Assembly: GCA_902795065.1 (NCBI GenBank)
Contig: CADBJR010000003.1
Location: 47,110 to 111,109, forward strand
DNA: 64,000 bases
Direction: 5' to 3'
Origin: an uncultured Coriobacteriaceae bacterium
Lineage (GTDB): Bacteria; Actinomycetota; Coriobacteriia; Coriobacteriales; Atopobiaceae
Part shown: piece by piece, positions 17,476 to 25,455 of the stretch
Numbering within the stretch: the stretch's first letter is position 1
How the letters are laid out: every line of letters starts with the position of its first letter
Translations under genes and position numbers: made by a program
Notes under the pieces: model-generated
The model's database searches: none
What the model was told of the DNA's origin: nothing
The model's input: the letters and a program-made list of their open reading frames with translations, nothing else

Positions 17476-18378
17476 CTAGAGGTACTTCCTCCAGTCGTCC
17501 TCTTCCTCTTCGGTCTCCTCCTCGGCGCGGATGCGCACCTTCTCGACCGGTTTGACGAACGGCTCGTCGTTGGCCTCCGGGAACTTGGCGAGCGCATGCG
17601 CGAACTTGGCGCGGTTATCGTCGAAGCGGCCCTTGGGGATGGCGAAGACGATCTGCTCGGCCACATGGGTGCCGCCTGCCAGCTCCTCGAGGAAGAGCGG
17701 CGCCACCACGGAAGCGTCCCAGCCGAACGCACCGCAGCCGAAGGCGCCGAGCACGAGCTTCTTGTGGCCCAGGTCGTCGGCGATGGCCATCACGAAGCGG
17801 ATGCGCTCGCGCATGGCGGCGATGAGGGCAGCGTCCTTGACCTTGTAGGTCTCGCGGGCGCGGGTCGCGAACGGGGCCGCCACCACGATGACGTCGGCGT
17901 AGCTGTGGTAGCCCTCGCGCTCGAAGCGTACCTTGGGCACCACGAGGCCGCGGTTGCGGTAGAGCTCGCAGTTGATGCTGCGGCTGCGGTTGGCCGCGTA
18001 CCAGGCCTTCTGCTCGCGCAGCACGTTGAAGAGCGTGGATTCGGAGCAGATCGCCTCCTCCTGCGCCCATGCGCCGCGCTCGTAGCCGCCGCCCGGATTC
18101 ACGAACGAGGCGAAGTCGAGCAGTGCCAGATCGCAGGCGCTTGCAAGGCCACGGCCCAGCTCGAGCACCGCCGTCGCGGAGTCCTGGTCGACCACGGTGA
18201 CCGTTGGCATACGGCCCTCGACGTTCGTCTCGGGAACGCCGTCGTAGACCTTGAGCTCGGCGAGCGAGCGCTTGATGTCCGCGGAGAAGCGCGCATCCAT
18301 CTCTGCGATGTGCGCCTGCGCCGCCTCGGCGCGCCCGTTCCTGCGATCGCTTCCCGACCTGTCCCTGCCGAATGCCAT
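17476..18378 (-). CDS. TIGR02452-family protein with PARG-like (macrodomain) fold
   Basis: The 300-residue protein contains LLDFASFVNPGGGYERGAWAQEEAICSES, carrying the GGG...QEE signature of bacterial-type poly(ADP-ribose) glycohydrolases, and the macrodomain-like LVLGAFGCGAFGW. It may remove ADP-ribose from a target or handle ADP-ribose derivatives. The C-terminus is strongly acidic (EEETEEEEDD). The start at 18378 has GGAGGT upstream; a TTG five codons earlier is less likely. Confidence 0.85.
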   Translation of the reverse strand: MAFGRDRSGSDRRNGRAEAAQAHIAEMDARFSADIKRSLAELKVYDGVPETNVEGRMPTVTVVDQDSATAVLELGRGLASACDLALLDFASFVNPGGGYERGAWAQEEAICSESTLFNVLREQKAWYAANRSRSINCELYRNRGLVVPKVRFEREGYHSYADVIVVAAPFATRARETYKVKDAALIAAMRERIRFVMAIADDLGHKKLVLGAFGCGAFGWDASVVAPLFLEELAGGTHVAEQIVFAIPKGRFDDNRAKFAHALAKFPEANDEPFVKPVEKVRIRAEEETEEEEDDWRKYL

Positions 18379-18503
18379 GAAACCGACCTCCAAAGGTCAT
18401 ACGTGGACTGCCAATTCGATGATACATGCTCTACCTGACAAATAGGGGAAGCGCTGGGCGGGAGGGCTATACTCGTAACATGGATTGCGCAAGGGAGGTG
18501 CCC

Positions 18504-19091
18504 GTGAAGCTGTTCGACGAGATGCCCCGCATCGAGGGCGAGCATCTCATCCTGCGTGAGATGGCGGCGTCCGACGCGCCCGCGCTCTCCGAACTGGCGC
18601 ATAGCGGCGAGGTTCGCCGCTTCCTCCCCACGTTCCTCTACGAGCAGCTCGGCGACGACCCCGTCGCCACGATCGAGCGCATGCGCGAGAAATGCTTCGA
18701 CACCAAGGAATCCATCCTGCTCGCCATCTGCGACCGCGAGGCGCCCGACGTCATGATGGGCATCGCCGAGATCTACGCGTACGAGGAACGCAAGCCCAAG
18801 GCATCGATCGGCGTCCGCATCCTCAAGGAGTACTGGGGCAGGGGCATCGCGACCGAGGTGGCCGCGCTGCTCAAGCGCTACCTCATCGAGGAGGCGGGCG
18901 TGCGGACCATCACCGCGCACGTGATGGTCGACAACACGGTGTCCTCGATTCCGCTGCTGAAGTGCGGGTTCAGGAAGCTCTATCCCGGCTGCGTCGAGGA
19001 CTGGGGCAGGGAAGAGCCCGTGCTCGTGGATAAGTACGTGTTCAAGCGCAGGTGGATGGACGACCACCAGCCGACAGGAGAGGAGTCCTGA
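18504..19091 (+). CDS. GNAT acetyltransferase, RimJ/RimL-like
   Basis: The 195-residue GNAT has the start block RIEGEHLILREM, acetyl-CoA motif region GVRILKEYWGRGIATEV and IPLLKCGFRKLYPG. A GTG at 18504 with GGGAGGTG is preferred over an ATG at 18480, because a TATACT -10 box at 18468-18473 would leave that ATG at the transcription start. The substrate amine is unknown. It is followed 1 nt later by a cupin gene. Confidence 0.85.
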   Translation: MKLFDEMPRIEGEHLILREMAASDAPALSELAHSGEVRRFLPTFLYEQLGDDPVATIERMREKCFDTKESILLAICDREAPDVMMGIAEIYAYEERKPKASIGVRILKEYWGRGIATEVAALLKRYLIEEAGVRTITAHVMVDNTVSSIPLLKCGFRKLYPGCVEDWGREEPVLVDKYVFKRRWMDDHQPTGEES

Positions 19092-19092
19092 G

Positions 19093-19440
19093 ATGATCCG
19101 CAAGAAGGAAGACCAGGCCATCGCATACAAGTGCATCCGCGGCGGTATCGGCGAGGTCGAGATGCACAAGATCTGCGAGAGCGTCGAGGAGCTCTACGGC
19201 AAGGGCAGGCTCTTCAACCTCATGGTCCTCGCGCCGGGCAACACCATCGGCGAGCACACGCACGAGGGCGACAACGAGATCTTCTACTTCCTCTCCGGAA
19301 CAGGCGAGTACAACGACAACGGCACCATCGTCGAGGTCGGCCCCGGCGATACCACCATCTGCAGCGACGGCGAGCTGCACGGCCTCAAGAACACGGGCGA
19401 CGTGCCGCTCGAGTTCATCGCGCTGATCCTCTATTCGTAG
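19093..19440 (+). CDS. Single-domain cupin protein
   Basis: The 115-residue cupin has motif 1 GEHTHEGDNEIFYFLSG (HxH and E as metal ligands) and motif 2 GDTTICSDGELHGLKN, with the fourth ligand His. It is probably a metal-binding enzyme or sugar/auxiliary sensor. The gene sits 1 nt after the GNAT stop and is likely co-expressed. Confidence 0.9.
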   Translation: MIRKKEDQAIAYKCIRGGIGEVEMHKICESVEELYGKGRLFNLMVLAPGNTIGEHTHEGDNEIFYFLSGTGEYNDNGTIVEVGPGDTTICSDGELHGLKNTGDVPLEFIALILYS

Positions 19441-19455
19441 GAGCTGCCAGCAAAC

Positions 19456-20235
19456 CTAACCGCGGGAGTGCTCCGCGACGAACGCCGCGATGCGCGCGGC
19501 GACGTGTGCGCGGTCCTCGCCCTCGAACATGTGCCCCGCTCCGGGGATGATTTCGTAGTCGAGGTCGGCGTAGCATGACGCGGCGCGATCCGAGAACTCT
19601 TTGGGCTCCATGTCGTCGGCGTCTCCCTGGAACATGATCACGGGCCCCGTGTAGGCGCCGACATGCTCGTAGAAGTCGTACGAGAGCGCCGCGAGGGCGT
19701 AGTCGCGGCCCAGCTCCTGCCCGAACTGGAGGTACGTCTCGGGGACGTTCTCCGACGTTCCGAACCGGTCGACCGCGCTCTGATGGATGACGAACGCGGG
19801 GTAGAGTAGCACGAGGCCCGCGACGTCGTCGCCGCGCTCGGCGGCTGCCATCGCGCTCACCGCACCGCCTTGGCTCTGGCCGAGCAGGAAGATCGATGCG
19901 GGATCGACCGTATCAATCTTCTTGAACGCGTCGATGATGGCTGAGAGGTCGGCCGCATGCGTGAAGATGGTGCATTCGGTGGTCGCACCGGTCGAGCGCG
20001 AGAGGGGAGAGCCGCCGCAGAAGTCGAACGCGTAGGCGGCATAGCCGGCGCGGGCCATGAGGCGCGTCCATACGGCGGAGGTGCGGTGCGATCCGCTGAA
20101 GTAGTGCGCGCAGATGATCGCGGGAAGGCGGCGCGACCCGTCATATCCTTCGGGGAGGTAGAGCTTGCCGTAGATGCGCTGATCGCCGCGCTCGACCCAC
20201 AGATCCTCCGCTGTGAAACCCCTGTTCGCCGCCAT
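19456..20235 (-). CDS. Alpha/beta hydrolase (dienelactone hydrolase-like)
   Basis: The 259-residue enzyme has the nucleophile elbow GQSQGG, acid MFQGDADDMEP and the catalytic His in IPGAGHMFEG. The N-terminal part (GKLYLPEGYDGSRRLPAII) fits dienelactone/BAAT-like hydrolases and peptidase-S9-like esterases. The start is at 20235 with AAGGA 8 nt upstream; an ATG at 20244 is possible. It converges with the cupin gene. Confidence 0.87.
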   Translation of the reverse strand: MAANRGFTAEDLWVERGDQRIYGKLYLPEGYDGSRRLPAIICAHYFSGSHRTSAVWTRLMARAGYAAYAFDFCGGSPLSRSTGATTECTIFTHAADLSAIIDAFKKIDTVDPASIFLLGQSQGGAVSAMAAAERGDDVAGLVLLYPAFVIHQSAVDRFGTSENVPETYLQFGQELGRDYALAALSYDFYEHVGAYTGPVIMFQGDADDMEPKEFSDRAASCYADLDYEIIPGAGHMFEGEDRAHVAARIAAFVAEHSRG

Positions 20236-20358
20236 ATCATCCATCCTTTCCCCGTGTCGCCAATAAGGGTGGCACAGGAGGCGTCCGCCGAATGGGAAAA
20301 GTTCTATCCTGTATCTCGGGAGCAGAGACAGCCGATTCCGACCGCTGGGAGCGAGACG

Positions 20359-21030
20359 ATGGACACCAAGCTGCTTATCACCGGCCTGACCAGATTCGCC
20401 GCAGGCGTCGTGCTGCTGGGCGTCCTGCTCTTCGTGCCCGCAGGCACGCTCGCCTGGTGGCGGGGCTGGCTGCTCATGGGGATTCTCTTCGTGCCCATGC
20501 TGACCGCGGGATTCGTCATGATGGCCAAGGTCCCCGACCTGCTGCGCAAGCGCCTGAGCGTCCGCGAGGAGGAGTCCGAACAGCGCACCGTGATCGCGCT
20601 TTCGGGCCTCATGTTCCTCGTCGCCTTCGTGCTGGCGGGGCTCGACCACCGCTTCGGATGGCCGACCTTCCCCGCTGCGGTCTCATGGGCCGGCGCCGTC
20701 GTGTTCCTCATCGCGTACGCGCTCTATGCCGAGGTGCTGCGCGAGAACGCGTATCTCTCGCGCACGATCGAGGTGCAGGAGGGCCAGCATGTGGTGGACA
20801 CCGGGCTCTACGGCATCGTGCGGCATCCCATGTATGCGGTGACGCTGCTGCTGTTCCTGTCGATGCCGGTCGTGCTGGGTTCGCCCTTCGCGCTCATCGT
20901 CATGCTGGCCTACCCGGCGATCATCGCCAAGCGCATCCGCAACGAGGAGCAGGTGCTCTCCGCGGGACTCGACGGCTACGTTGACTATATGGAGCGCGTG
21001 CGCTGGAGGCTCGTGCCGTTTATCTGGTAG
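20359..21030 (+). CDS. Membrane methyltransferase, isoprenylcysteine/phospholipid methyltransferase family
   Basis: The 223-residue integral membrane protein has about five hydrophobic segments. The C-terminal hallmark is TGLYGIVRHPMYAVTLLLF and RIRNEEQVLSAGLDGYVDYMERV, shared by ICMT/PEMT-type SAM methyltransferases (RHPxY and EE motifs). Start at 20359 with GGGAG upstream. The bacterial substrate is unknown. Confidence 0.88.
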   Translation: MDTKLLITGLTRFAAGVVLLGVLLFVPAGTLAWWRGWLLMGILFVPMLTAGFVMMAKVPDLLRKRLSVREEESEQRTVIALSGLMFLVAFVLAGLDHRFGWPTFPAAVSWAGAVVFLIAYALYAEVLRENAYLSRTIEVQEGQHVVDTGLYGIVRHPMYAVTLLLFLSMPVVLGSPFALIVMLAYPAIIAKRIRNEEQVLSAGLDGYVDYMERVRWRLVPFIW

Positions 21031-21032
21031 GC

Positions 21033-21581
21033 CTAGTCGGCGATGTACTCCGCGTACTCAGGGGTGGTGAACTCCGCGAGCGCGAGGGTGGTGTCGCCCA
21101 CCACGAGCGAGTAATCTCCGAGCTCGGTACCTGCGGGAACGTCGAAGACCATGCCGAAGCGCGGCATGCTGTCGGAGATCTCGAGGCTGTTGCCGGTGAT
21201 GGTGAGGGTGATGTCGGTGACGCCCCCGGTGAACTCGTACTCGGTGCCTGAGGAGTCTTTCAGCACGATGGGCGAAGCCTCCAGATCATCGAAGATCGTG
21301 TTGCCGTCGAATCCGCCGTGGCCGGCCTCATCGCTGATGCAGCGGAACGTGATGCGGATGCCCTGGCCAGAGAGCTCGGATCCCGCCATGCGCTCCTGAT
21401 CGGCGGTCACGCAATCGATGCCCATGGTGTAGCCGTTCCAGGTGATCTCTGCACTCTCGAGCGCCTCCTCGGGCGACTGGGTTGCGATGAGTCCTCCGCC
21501 GGAGCCGCAGCCTGCGAGGGCGATGGGCACGGCTGCCAGCGAGAGCGCCAGCATGAACGATACGACCTTCTTGCGATTCAT
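21033..21581 (-). CDS. Small lipoprotein
   Basis: The 182-residue protein has a signal peptide MNRKKVVSFMLALSLAAVPI with lipobox ALAGC. The mature domain is beta-rich (WNGYTMGIDCVTADQ ... GGVTDITLTITGNSLEISD). It converges tail to tail with the methyltransferase gene with a 2-nt gap. Function unknown. Confidence 0.75.
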   Translation of the reverse strand: MNRKKVVSFMLALSLAAVPIALAGCGSGGGLIATQSPEEALESAEITWNGYTMGIDCVTADQERMAGSELSGQGIRITFRCISDEAGHGGFDGNTIFDDLEASPIVLKDSSGTEYEFTGGVTDITLTITGNSLEISDSMPRFGMVFDVPAGTELGDYSLVVGDTTLALAEFTTPEYAEYIAD

Positions 21582-21690
21582 GGGTCCACCTGCCTCCTGA
21601 TCGTTAGGGTACTGACTGAATCACTTATAACCCGCTGAGGCAGGGTTCTTTCATCGGATTCGGCAGGCGGCCGTTCAGGCACCACCTGCA

Positions 21691-21720
21691 TTTGGGGACG
21701 GTTCCTTTTGTCAGGTTTTT
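21691..21720. repeat. Possible dispersed repeat next to the low-GC transition
   Basis: TTTGGGGACGGTTCCTTTTG followed by TCAGGTTTTT has the form of a dispersed intergenic repeat; only one copy is seen in the window. It marks the point where GC content drops, just before the mobile region. Confidence 0.35.
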
Positions 21721-21980
21721 ATTTCCGATCCAGACTCGAACAAACTGAAAATGGCCCAGCTCCCATCGAATCTCTTATGCGTCGCGCAGCCTTCCCGGCG
21801 ATCTCGTTTGCACGGCAACTCGCAGAAATGGAAGATATCTCCGGTTTTAGGAAGATTATGAGTTCCACGTTTTTCGAGGTTGATAAATACAGGTATTCTA
21901 CCTGCGAAAAGACGGATGCACTATTTGCCCTATGGAGATTTGCGGCGTCATTTCTTCCTAATAGCGTCAATAAATGCTGA

Positions 21981-22238
21981 AGAGAGCTGGAGCTGATCAT
22001 CCTCTCCAACGGCGACGATGACGAGGTCCTCGAGGCGTCGCTGGCGAGCTCCTTCCAAGTTTGGGGAACGACCAGTCCATTTCTGCAGGTGCAGAGCATG
22101 GGCGAAGCATCGAGGAGGCTCGTCGACGTCTTCTGCTACTACGGTATCTTCCGCGTGATTCGCGAGTGGATCAAGCGCGACATACGGAAGACGCCTGAGG
22201 AAGTGGCGGGGATCCTGTACAGGATTCTTCTCATGTAG
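21981..22238 (+). pseudogene. TetR/AcrR-family regulator, C-terminal fragment only
   Basis: This frame has no start codon (a stop lies at 21978-21980) but reads as a TetR C-terminal domain: LELIILSNGDDDEVLEASL ... RRLVDVFCYYGIFRVIREW, then KTPEEVAGILYRILLM and stop. The FxxxGxxRVIREWI and TPEEVAxILYRIL pattern matches TetR ligand-domain ends. The N-terminal HTH is absent, replaced by AT-richer unrelated DNA (21720-21980). A gene cut by an insertion or deletion near the element boundary. Confidence 0.6.
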
Positions 22239-22454
22239 CTTCGCTGGAATGGGCTACGTGATAAAACATCCTTTATTCACGACCTGTCGCATGCTTCGAG
22301 CGTTGATCTGCTTTGGAATCGCTGTAAAAGGAAGACCACCGTCTCTGTTTGCTCTAGTGTTATGGAATTGAACGGCGAAAACCCGTTCACAAAAGAACCA
22401 TGAAGCGTAATTGAACCCTATTTGGACCCTTTGAGGTCCGGAGACAAAAAGAAA

Positions 22455-22480
22455 CAGGTCAGAGACAACTCTCTGACCTG
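22455..22480 (-). terminator. Rho-independent terminator of the tRNA-Met fragment strand
   Basis: CAGGTCAGAGA and TCTCTGACCTG pair over 11 bp with a 4-nt loop. On the minus strand the hairpin is followed by TTTCTTTTTGT, immediately downstream of the tRNA 3' end. Confidence 0.85.
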
Positions 22481-22609
22481 CGGAAATTTGGTCGCGGGGG
22501 CCGGATTTGAACCGACGACCTCCGGGTTATGAGCGGATTCAAGTGCTATGAACATAGAAGCAGCTTTACGAACATAATTAGGTAAAATCGCCCATTGACC
22601 TGCGGAAAT
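22474..22609. repeat. 14-bp direct repeats flanking the tRNA fragment
   Basis: TGACCTGCGGAAAT occurs at 22474-22487 and again at 22596-22609, on either side of the tRNA-Met fragment. They may be recombination relics of integrations at this site. Confidence 0.5.
22489..22533 (-). tRNA. tRNA-Met (CAT) 3' fragment, attachment-site remnant
   Basis: On the minus strand the sequence runs from the anticodon loop CTCATAA through a variable loop, T-arm (GTCGG-TTCAAAT-CCGGC), acceptor strand CCCCGCG, discriminator A and encoded CCA. The 5' half is missing: the bases before the anticodon loop do not pair with the 3' anticodon strand. A truncated tRNA 3' end beside a tyrosine integrase is the classic footprint of integration into a tRNA gene. 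It cannot be a functional tRNA by itself. Confidence 0.85.
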
Positions 22610-22662
22610 GCTATTTTCTCATCAAGAGGAAACGATAGCTCTTCTGTTGGTAGGAGAGCTGT

Positions 22663-22694
22663 TTCAGCACACATTCAGCACACTGTGTGCTGAA
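22663..22694. promoter_or_regulatory. Palindrome plus half-site upstream of the integrase
   Basis: TTCAGCACAC occurs at 22663 and 22674 (11-bp spacing), and the second copy continues into GTGTGCTGAA, making a 21-bp perfect palindrome with a central T. It lies 19 bp upstream of the integrase ATG, as an operator or arm-type integrase site. Confidence 0.6.
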
Positions 22695-22712
22695 GAGACG
22701 AGGGCGATTTCG

Positions 22713-23915
22713 ATGAGACGCTACAGCAAGGGCTCCGTTCAGAAGTGGCGGGGAGAGTGGAGGGCTTTCGTCTCCTATCAGGAGAACGGGACGCAGCATA
22801 GGCTGACGAAGATGACCGGAGTGAGATGCTTCCCCAAGAAAGACGACATGCGCGGGAAGCAGAATGCCGAGAAGGTCCTGAGGCAATGGCGGGATGAGCT
22901 CATCGCGCAAGACGCCAGGAACGCGAACGTGATCTCCTCCGATGCCCAGCTTTACGAGTTCTGCCTGCGCTATTCCGAATCCAAGAAGCACCTCGTCAAG
23001 GATTCGACCTACCTCGGATACAAGGGGGAGCTGAGGCGGCTCCTCGGCACCGAGCTCGGGAGGACACCCCTCGGGGAGGTGACGGGAGAGGCCATACTGC
23101 TCCACGAGTCCCGCCTTGCTGAAAATGGGCTCGCGAGCACCTCGATCGTCCACCACCACGCCTTCCTCTCCGCCGTGTTCAAGGCCGCCGTGGCCAACGG
23201 GAAGATCCCGTCGTCTCCGATGGCATCGATACGGGGACCAAAGAGGAGGAGCCGACCGATCAACTCCCTCACCTCCTCGGAGAGGGACCACGTGATAAGC
23301 CTGCTCAAGAGCAGGTTCCCCGACGAGCTCTCCGTCTCGGTAGCCCTGGCGCTCATGACGGGCATGCGCAGGGGCGAGGTCTGCGCCCTCCGGTGGACCG
23401 ACGTCGATTTCGGCAGCAGCACCATCACGGTATCGAGCAACCTGGTGAAGACGATAACGGGAGGCTGGGAGCTCTCCTCCCCAAAGGATCCAGGCGGGGG
23501 CGACTCGAAGCGGTCGATCCCAATCGGCCCGTCCCTCTCCGGAGTCCTCAAGGCTAGGCTCGCCAGCATGTCCGAGACGAGGAGGCTCTTCGGCATGCAG
23601 TGGCGGCAGGACCTCTTCGTGGTGGGGAATCCCATCACTGGCAAACCCTACTGCCCCGACCTCCTGACCAGGGATTGGAAGAGCTTCGCGAGGGCGAACG
23701 TGATTCTCGGCTCGCAGGCGATGACGCCAGTCTTCCACGATCTCAGGCATACGTTCGCGACTCTCGCGGTCAAGGACAGGGCGATGGACATCAAAGCCCT
23801 CTCGAAGATCTTGGGTCACAAGGATGCCGCGATGACGCTAAACATCTACGCAGACGACCTGGACGAGTCGAAGCGCGCAGGCATGGATCGGATTGACTCG
23901 CTGCTGAACATATGA
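22713..23915 (+). CDS. int: Site-specific tyrosine recombinase (integrase)
   Basis: The 400-residue integrase has an N-terminal AP2-like/arm-binding part (MRRYSKGSVQKWRGEWRAFV), a SAM-like core-binding domain around residues 80-180 and a C-terminal catalytic domain. The catalytic residues are intact: Arg in ALMTGMRRGEVCALRW, HDLRHTF, LGHKDAAMT and Tyr in LNIYADD. It should catalyse integration and excision at the adjacent tRNA-Met site. The ATG at 22713 is preferred over the frame opening at 22608. Confidence 0.93.
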   Translation: MRRYSKGSVQKWRGEWRAFVSYQENGTQHRLTKMTGVRCFPKKDDMRGKQNAEKVLRQWRDELIAQDARNANVISSDAQLYEFCLRYSESKKHLVKDSTYLGYKGELRRLLGTELGRTPLGEVTGEAILLHESRLAENGLASTSIVHHHAFLSAVFKAAVANGKIPSSPMASIRGPKRRSRPINSLTSSERDHVISLLKSRFPDELSVSVALALMTGMRRGEVCALRWTDVDFGSSTITVSSNLVKTITGGWELSSPKDPGGGDSKRSIPIGPSLSGVLKARLASMSETRRLFGMQWRQDLFVVGNPITGKPYCPDLLTRDWKSFARANVILGSQAMTPVFHDLRHTFATLAVKDRAMDIKALSKILGHKDAAMTLNIYADDLDESKRAGMDRIDSLLNI

Positions 23916-24027
23916 CCGTTCTTGATGATCATAGTGCGGGAGTTTCGTTACCACCCCCGATGATGTGATAAATAAAGGGCGTAACACCCATAAGAGATAT
24001 GACAGACGTTTCATCCCTAACAATTCC

Positions 24028-24072
24028 GGCGCCCCTTCCACATCCAGCGCCGACCGTACGAGAGGAGCCCGT
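24028..24072 (+). promoter_or_regulatory. 45-nt leader hairpin shared with mobC
   Basis: The 45 nt directly before the parA ATG match 36 of 45 positions in the 45 nt before the mobC ATG (26449-26493). Both can pair GGCGC with GCGCC around a CCTTCCAC loop and include GTACGAGAGGA as the ribosome-binding region. Confidence 0.6.
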
Positions 24073-24858
24073 ATGGCCCGCATCGTCGCTTTCTCGAACC
24101 AGAAGGGCGGCGTGGCCAAGTCGACGACCGTCGAGGCATTCGCCGCCGAGCTCACTGCGCGGGGCTTCCGCGTGCTCATGGTCGACATGGACGCCCAACC
24201 CGGCAACCTCAGCCTCCACGTCGGAGCCGACAAGGAACGTCGCGGTTCGGGCGACATGCTCCTCCAGGCGAAGCCCACGGAGGAGAACGTCTCCGACTGC
24301 ATCCAGGATGCGGGAGATTTCGGCGATATCGTCGCTGCCGACGAGAGGCTCGACACCGTGGACGATAGGCTCAACTCCCGCGTCGGAAGGGAGAGGATCC
24401 TCGACCGGGCCCTCGCGGCCATCCAGGGACGCTACGACTTCATCCTCGTCGACACGCCTCCCTCGCTCCAGGTGAGGACGCTCAACGCCCTGGCGGCAGC
24501 AGATGACGTCATCATCCCCACGAGGGCGGACCTCAGCTCCGTCGCCGGCGTGAGTTCCGTCCTCGATGTCCTCGACGACATAATGACGGTCACCTCCCAC
24601 GACATCGACCTCGTTGGAATCGCGCTCGCGGACTGGGACCCGAGGCTCTCGCTCGCCAAGGAGCTCGGAGCGGTTGTCGAGAGGCTCGCGGAGGACCGAG
24701 GCGCACGCGTGCTCGGGAGACCGGTCCGGCATGCTACCGCGGCCGCCCAGGCGCAGAGGCACGGCGAGCCCCTGAGGGTCTTCGCCCCGTCATCGACCGT
24801 CCACGAGGACTACAGGGAGCTCGTCTCCGCCTACCTCGCCGAGATCGGCCTCCAGTAG
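24073..24858 (+). CDS. parA: ParA-family partition ATPase
   Basis: The 261-residue ParA/MinD-type ATPase has the deviant Walker A motif NQKGGVAKST at the N-terminus, DMDAQPGNLS (switch I) and LVDTPPSLQ (Walker B region). It lacks a long N-terminal HTH, so it is of the short ParA type that works with a small centromere-binding partner, here the RHH protein at 24911. On an integrative element this stabilises the excised or replicating form. Start chosen at 24073 with GAGGAG. Confidence 0.93.
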   Translation: MARIVAFSNQKGGVAKSTTVEAFAAELTARGFRVLMVDMDAQPGNLSLHVGADKERRGSGDMLLQAKPTEENVSDCIQDAGDFGDIVAADERLDTVDDRLNSRVGRERILDRALAAIQGRYDFILVDTPPSLQVRTLNALAAADDVIIPTRADLSSVAGVSSVLDVLDDIMTVTSHDIDLVGIALADWDPRLSLAKELGAVVERLAEDRGARVLGRPVRHATAAAQAQRHGEPLRVFAPSSTVHEDYRELVSAYLAEIGLQ

Positions 24859-24861
24859 GCA

Positions 24862-24910
24862 TAACAGACCTAACAGGAATAACGCCCATTACACGCCTAA
24901 GGGGGATTAC
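24862..24910. repeat. 9-bp phased TAAC repeats between parA and its RHH partner
   Basis: TAAC or TTAC recurs every 9 bp at 24862, 24871, 24880 and 24889, and less well at 24898 and 24907. TAACRCCCAT is shared with a copy upstream of parA at 23982. Spacing of this kind is typical of operator or centromere (parS-like) arrays bound by ribbon-helix-helix proteins. Confidence 0.6.
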
Positions 24911-25171
24911 ATGACTAAGAACGACCCGCTGGAAACCGCCCTCGGCAGGAGGAGCGCGCTTGCAGGGCATGCGGTGAAGAGGGATGCGATGAAGGAGAGA
25001 TACCCGAGGACGATCAATATCCCGATCGACGAGGAGACGTTCCAAGCAATTGCGCTCTTTGCCGCGAAGCACGGGCTGCAGAAGAACGAGACCGTTCGCA
25101 GGATTCTCTCTGAAGGCCTCGCAGACGAGATTGGCGAGGCTAAAGCGCTCGGTAAGAGCCGGGGCGCCTAG
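24911..25171 (+). CDS. Small DNA-binding protein, probable ParA partner
   Basis: The 86-residue protein has a charged N-terminus and a C-terminal ribbon-helix-helix-like region RTINIPIDEETFQAIALFAAKHGLQKNETVRRILSEGL. Position directly after parA and after the TAAC array suggests it is the centromere-binding component and autorepressor. Family assignment is by pattern only. Confidence 0.75.
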   Translation: MTKNDPLETALGRRSALAGHAVKRDAMKERYPRTINIPIDEETFQAIALFAAKHGLQKNETVRRILSEGLADEIGEAKALGKSRGA

Positions 25172-25455
25172 GAAATCAGGTGTTCGGACTCCTCGCGCCC
25201 ATATCCTTAGAAGCTCCTATCGGGCTAAAGCCCCCCGTCGCGTACAGGAATGCCAACCGATGACGCTTCCCATGCGCACGCCTCCGTCCGTAGTCAAAGC
25301 TTCCTTGCAGTTGATGATACGGCTGCGGACGGACAGAAACGGGTTATGTCGTGACGGGATGTTCGAGCGGCATTACAAGGCAAATACAGGTAGTTTTGAC
25401 AGGCTGTTGTTTTCCCAGCTCAGAATGGATGCAGCATCCAACGAGCGGAGGGAAC
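25172..25455. other. Non-coding stretch with possible hairpin and promoter
   Basis: No credible gene. CCGTCCG near 25287 can pair with CGGACGG near 25329 across a 40-nt loop. TTGACA occurs near 25397 about 55 bp before the next gene. Confidence 0.4.

Noticed and set aside
21719..22099. 126-residue minus-strand frame across the GC drop
   Set aside because: It spans the TetR fragment and the AT-rich stretch, has no ribosome-binding site and no family likeness.
22441..22500. Functional tRNA gene
   Set aside because: Only the 3' half from the anticodon loop is present; the 5' half does not pair.
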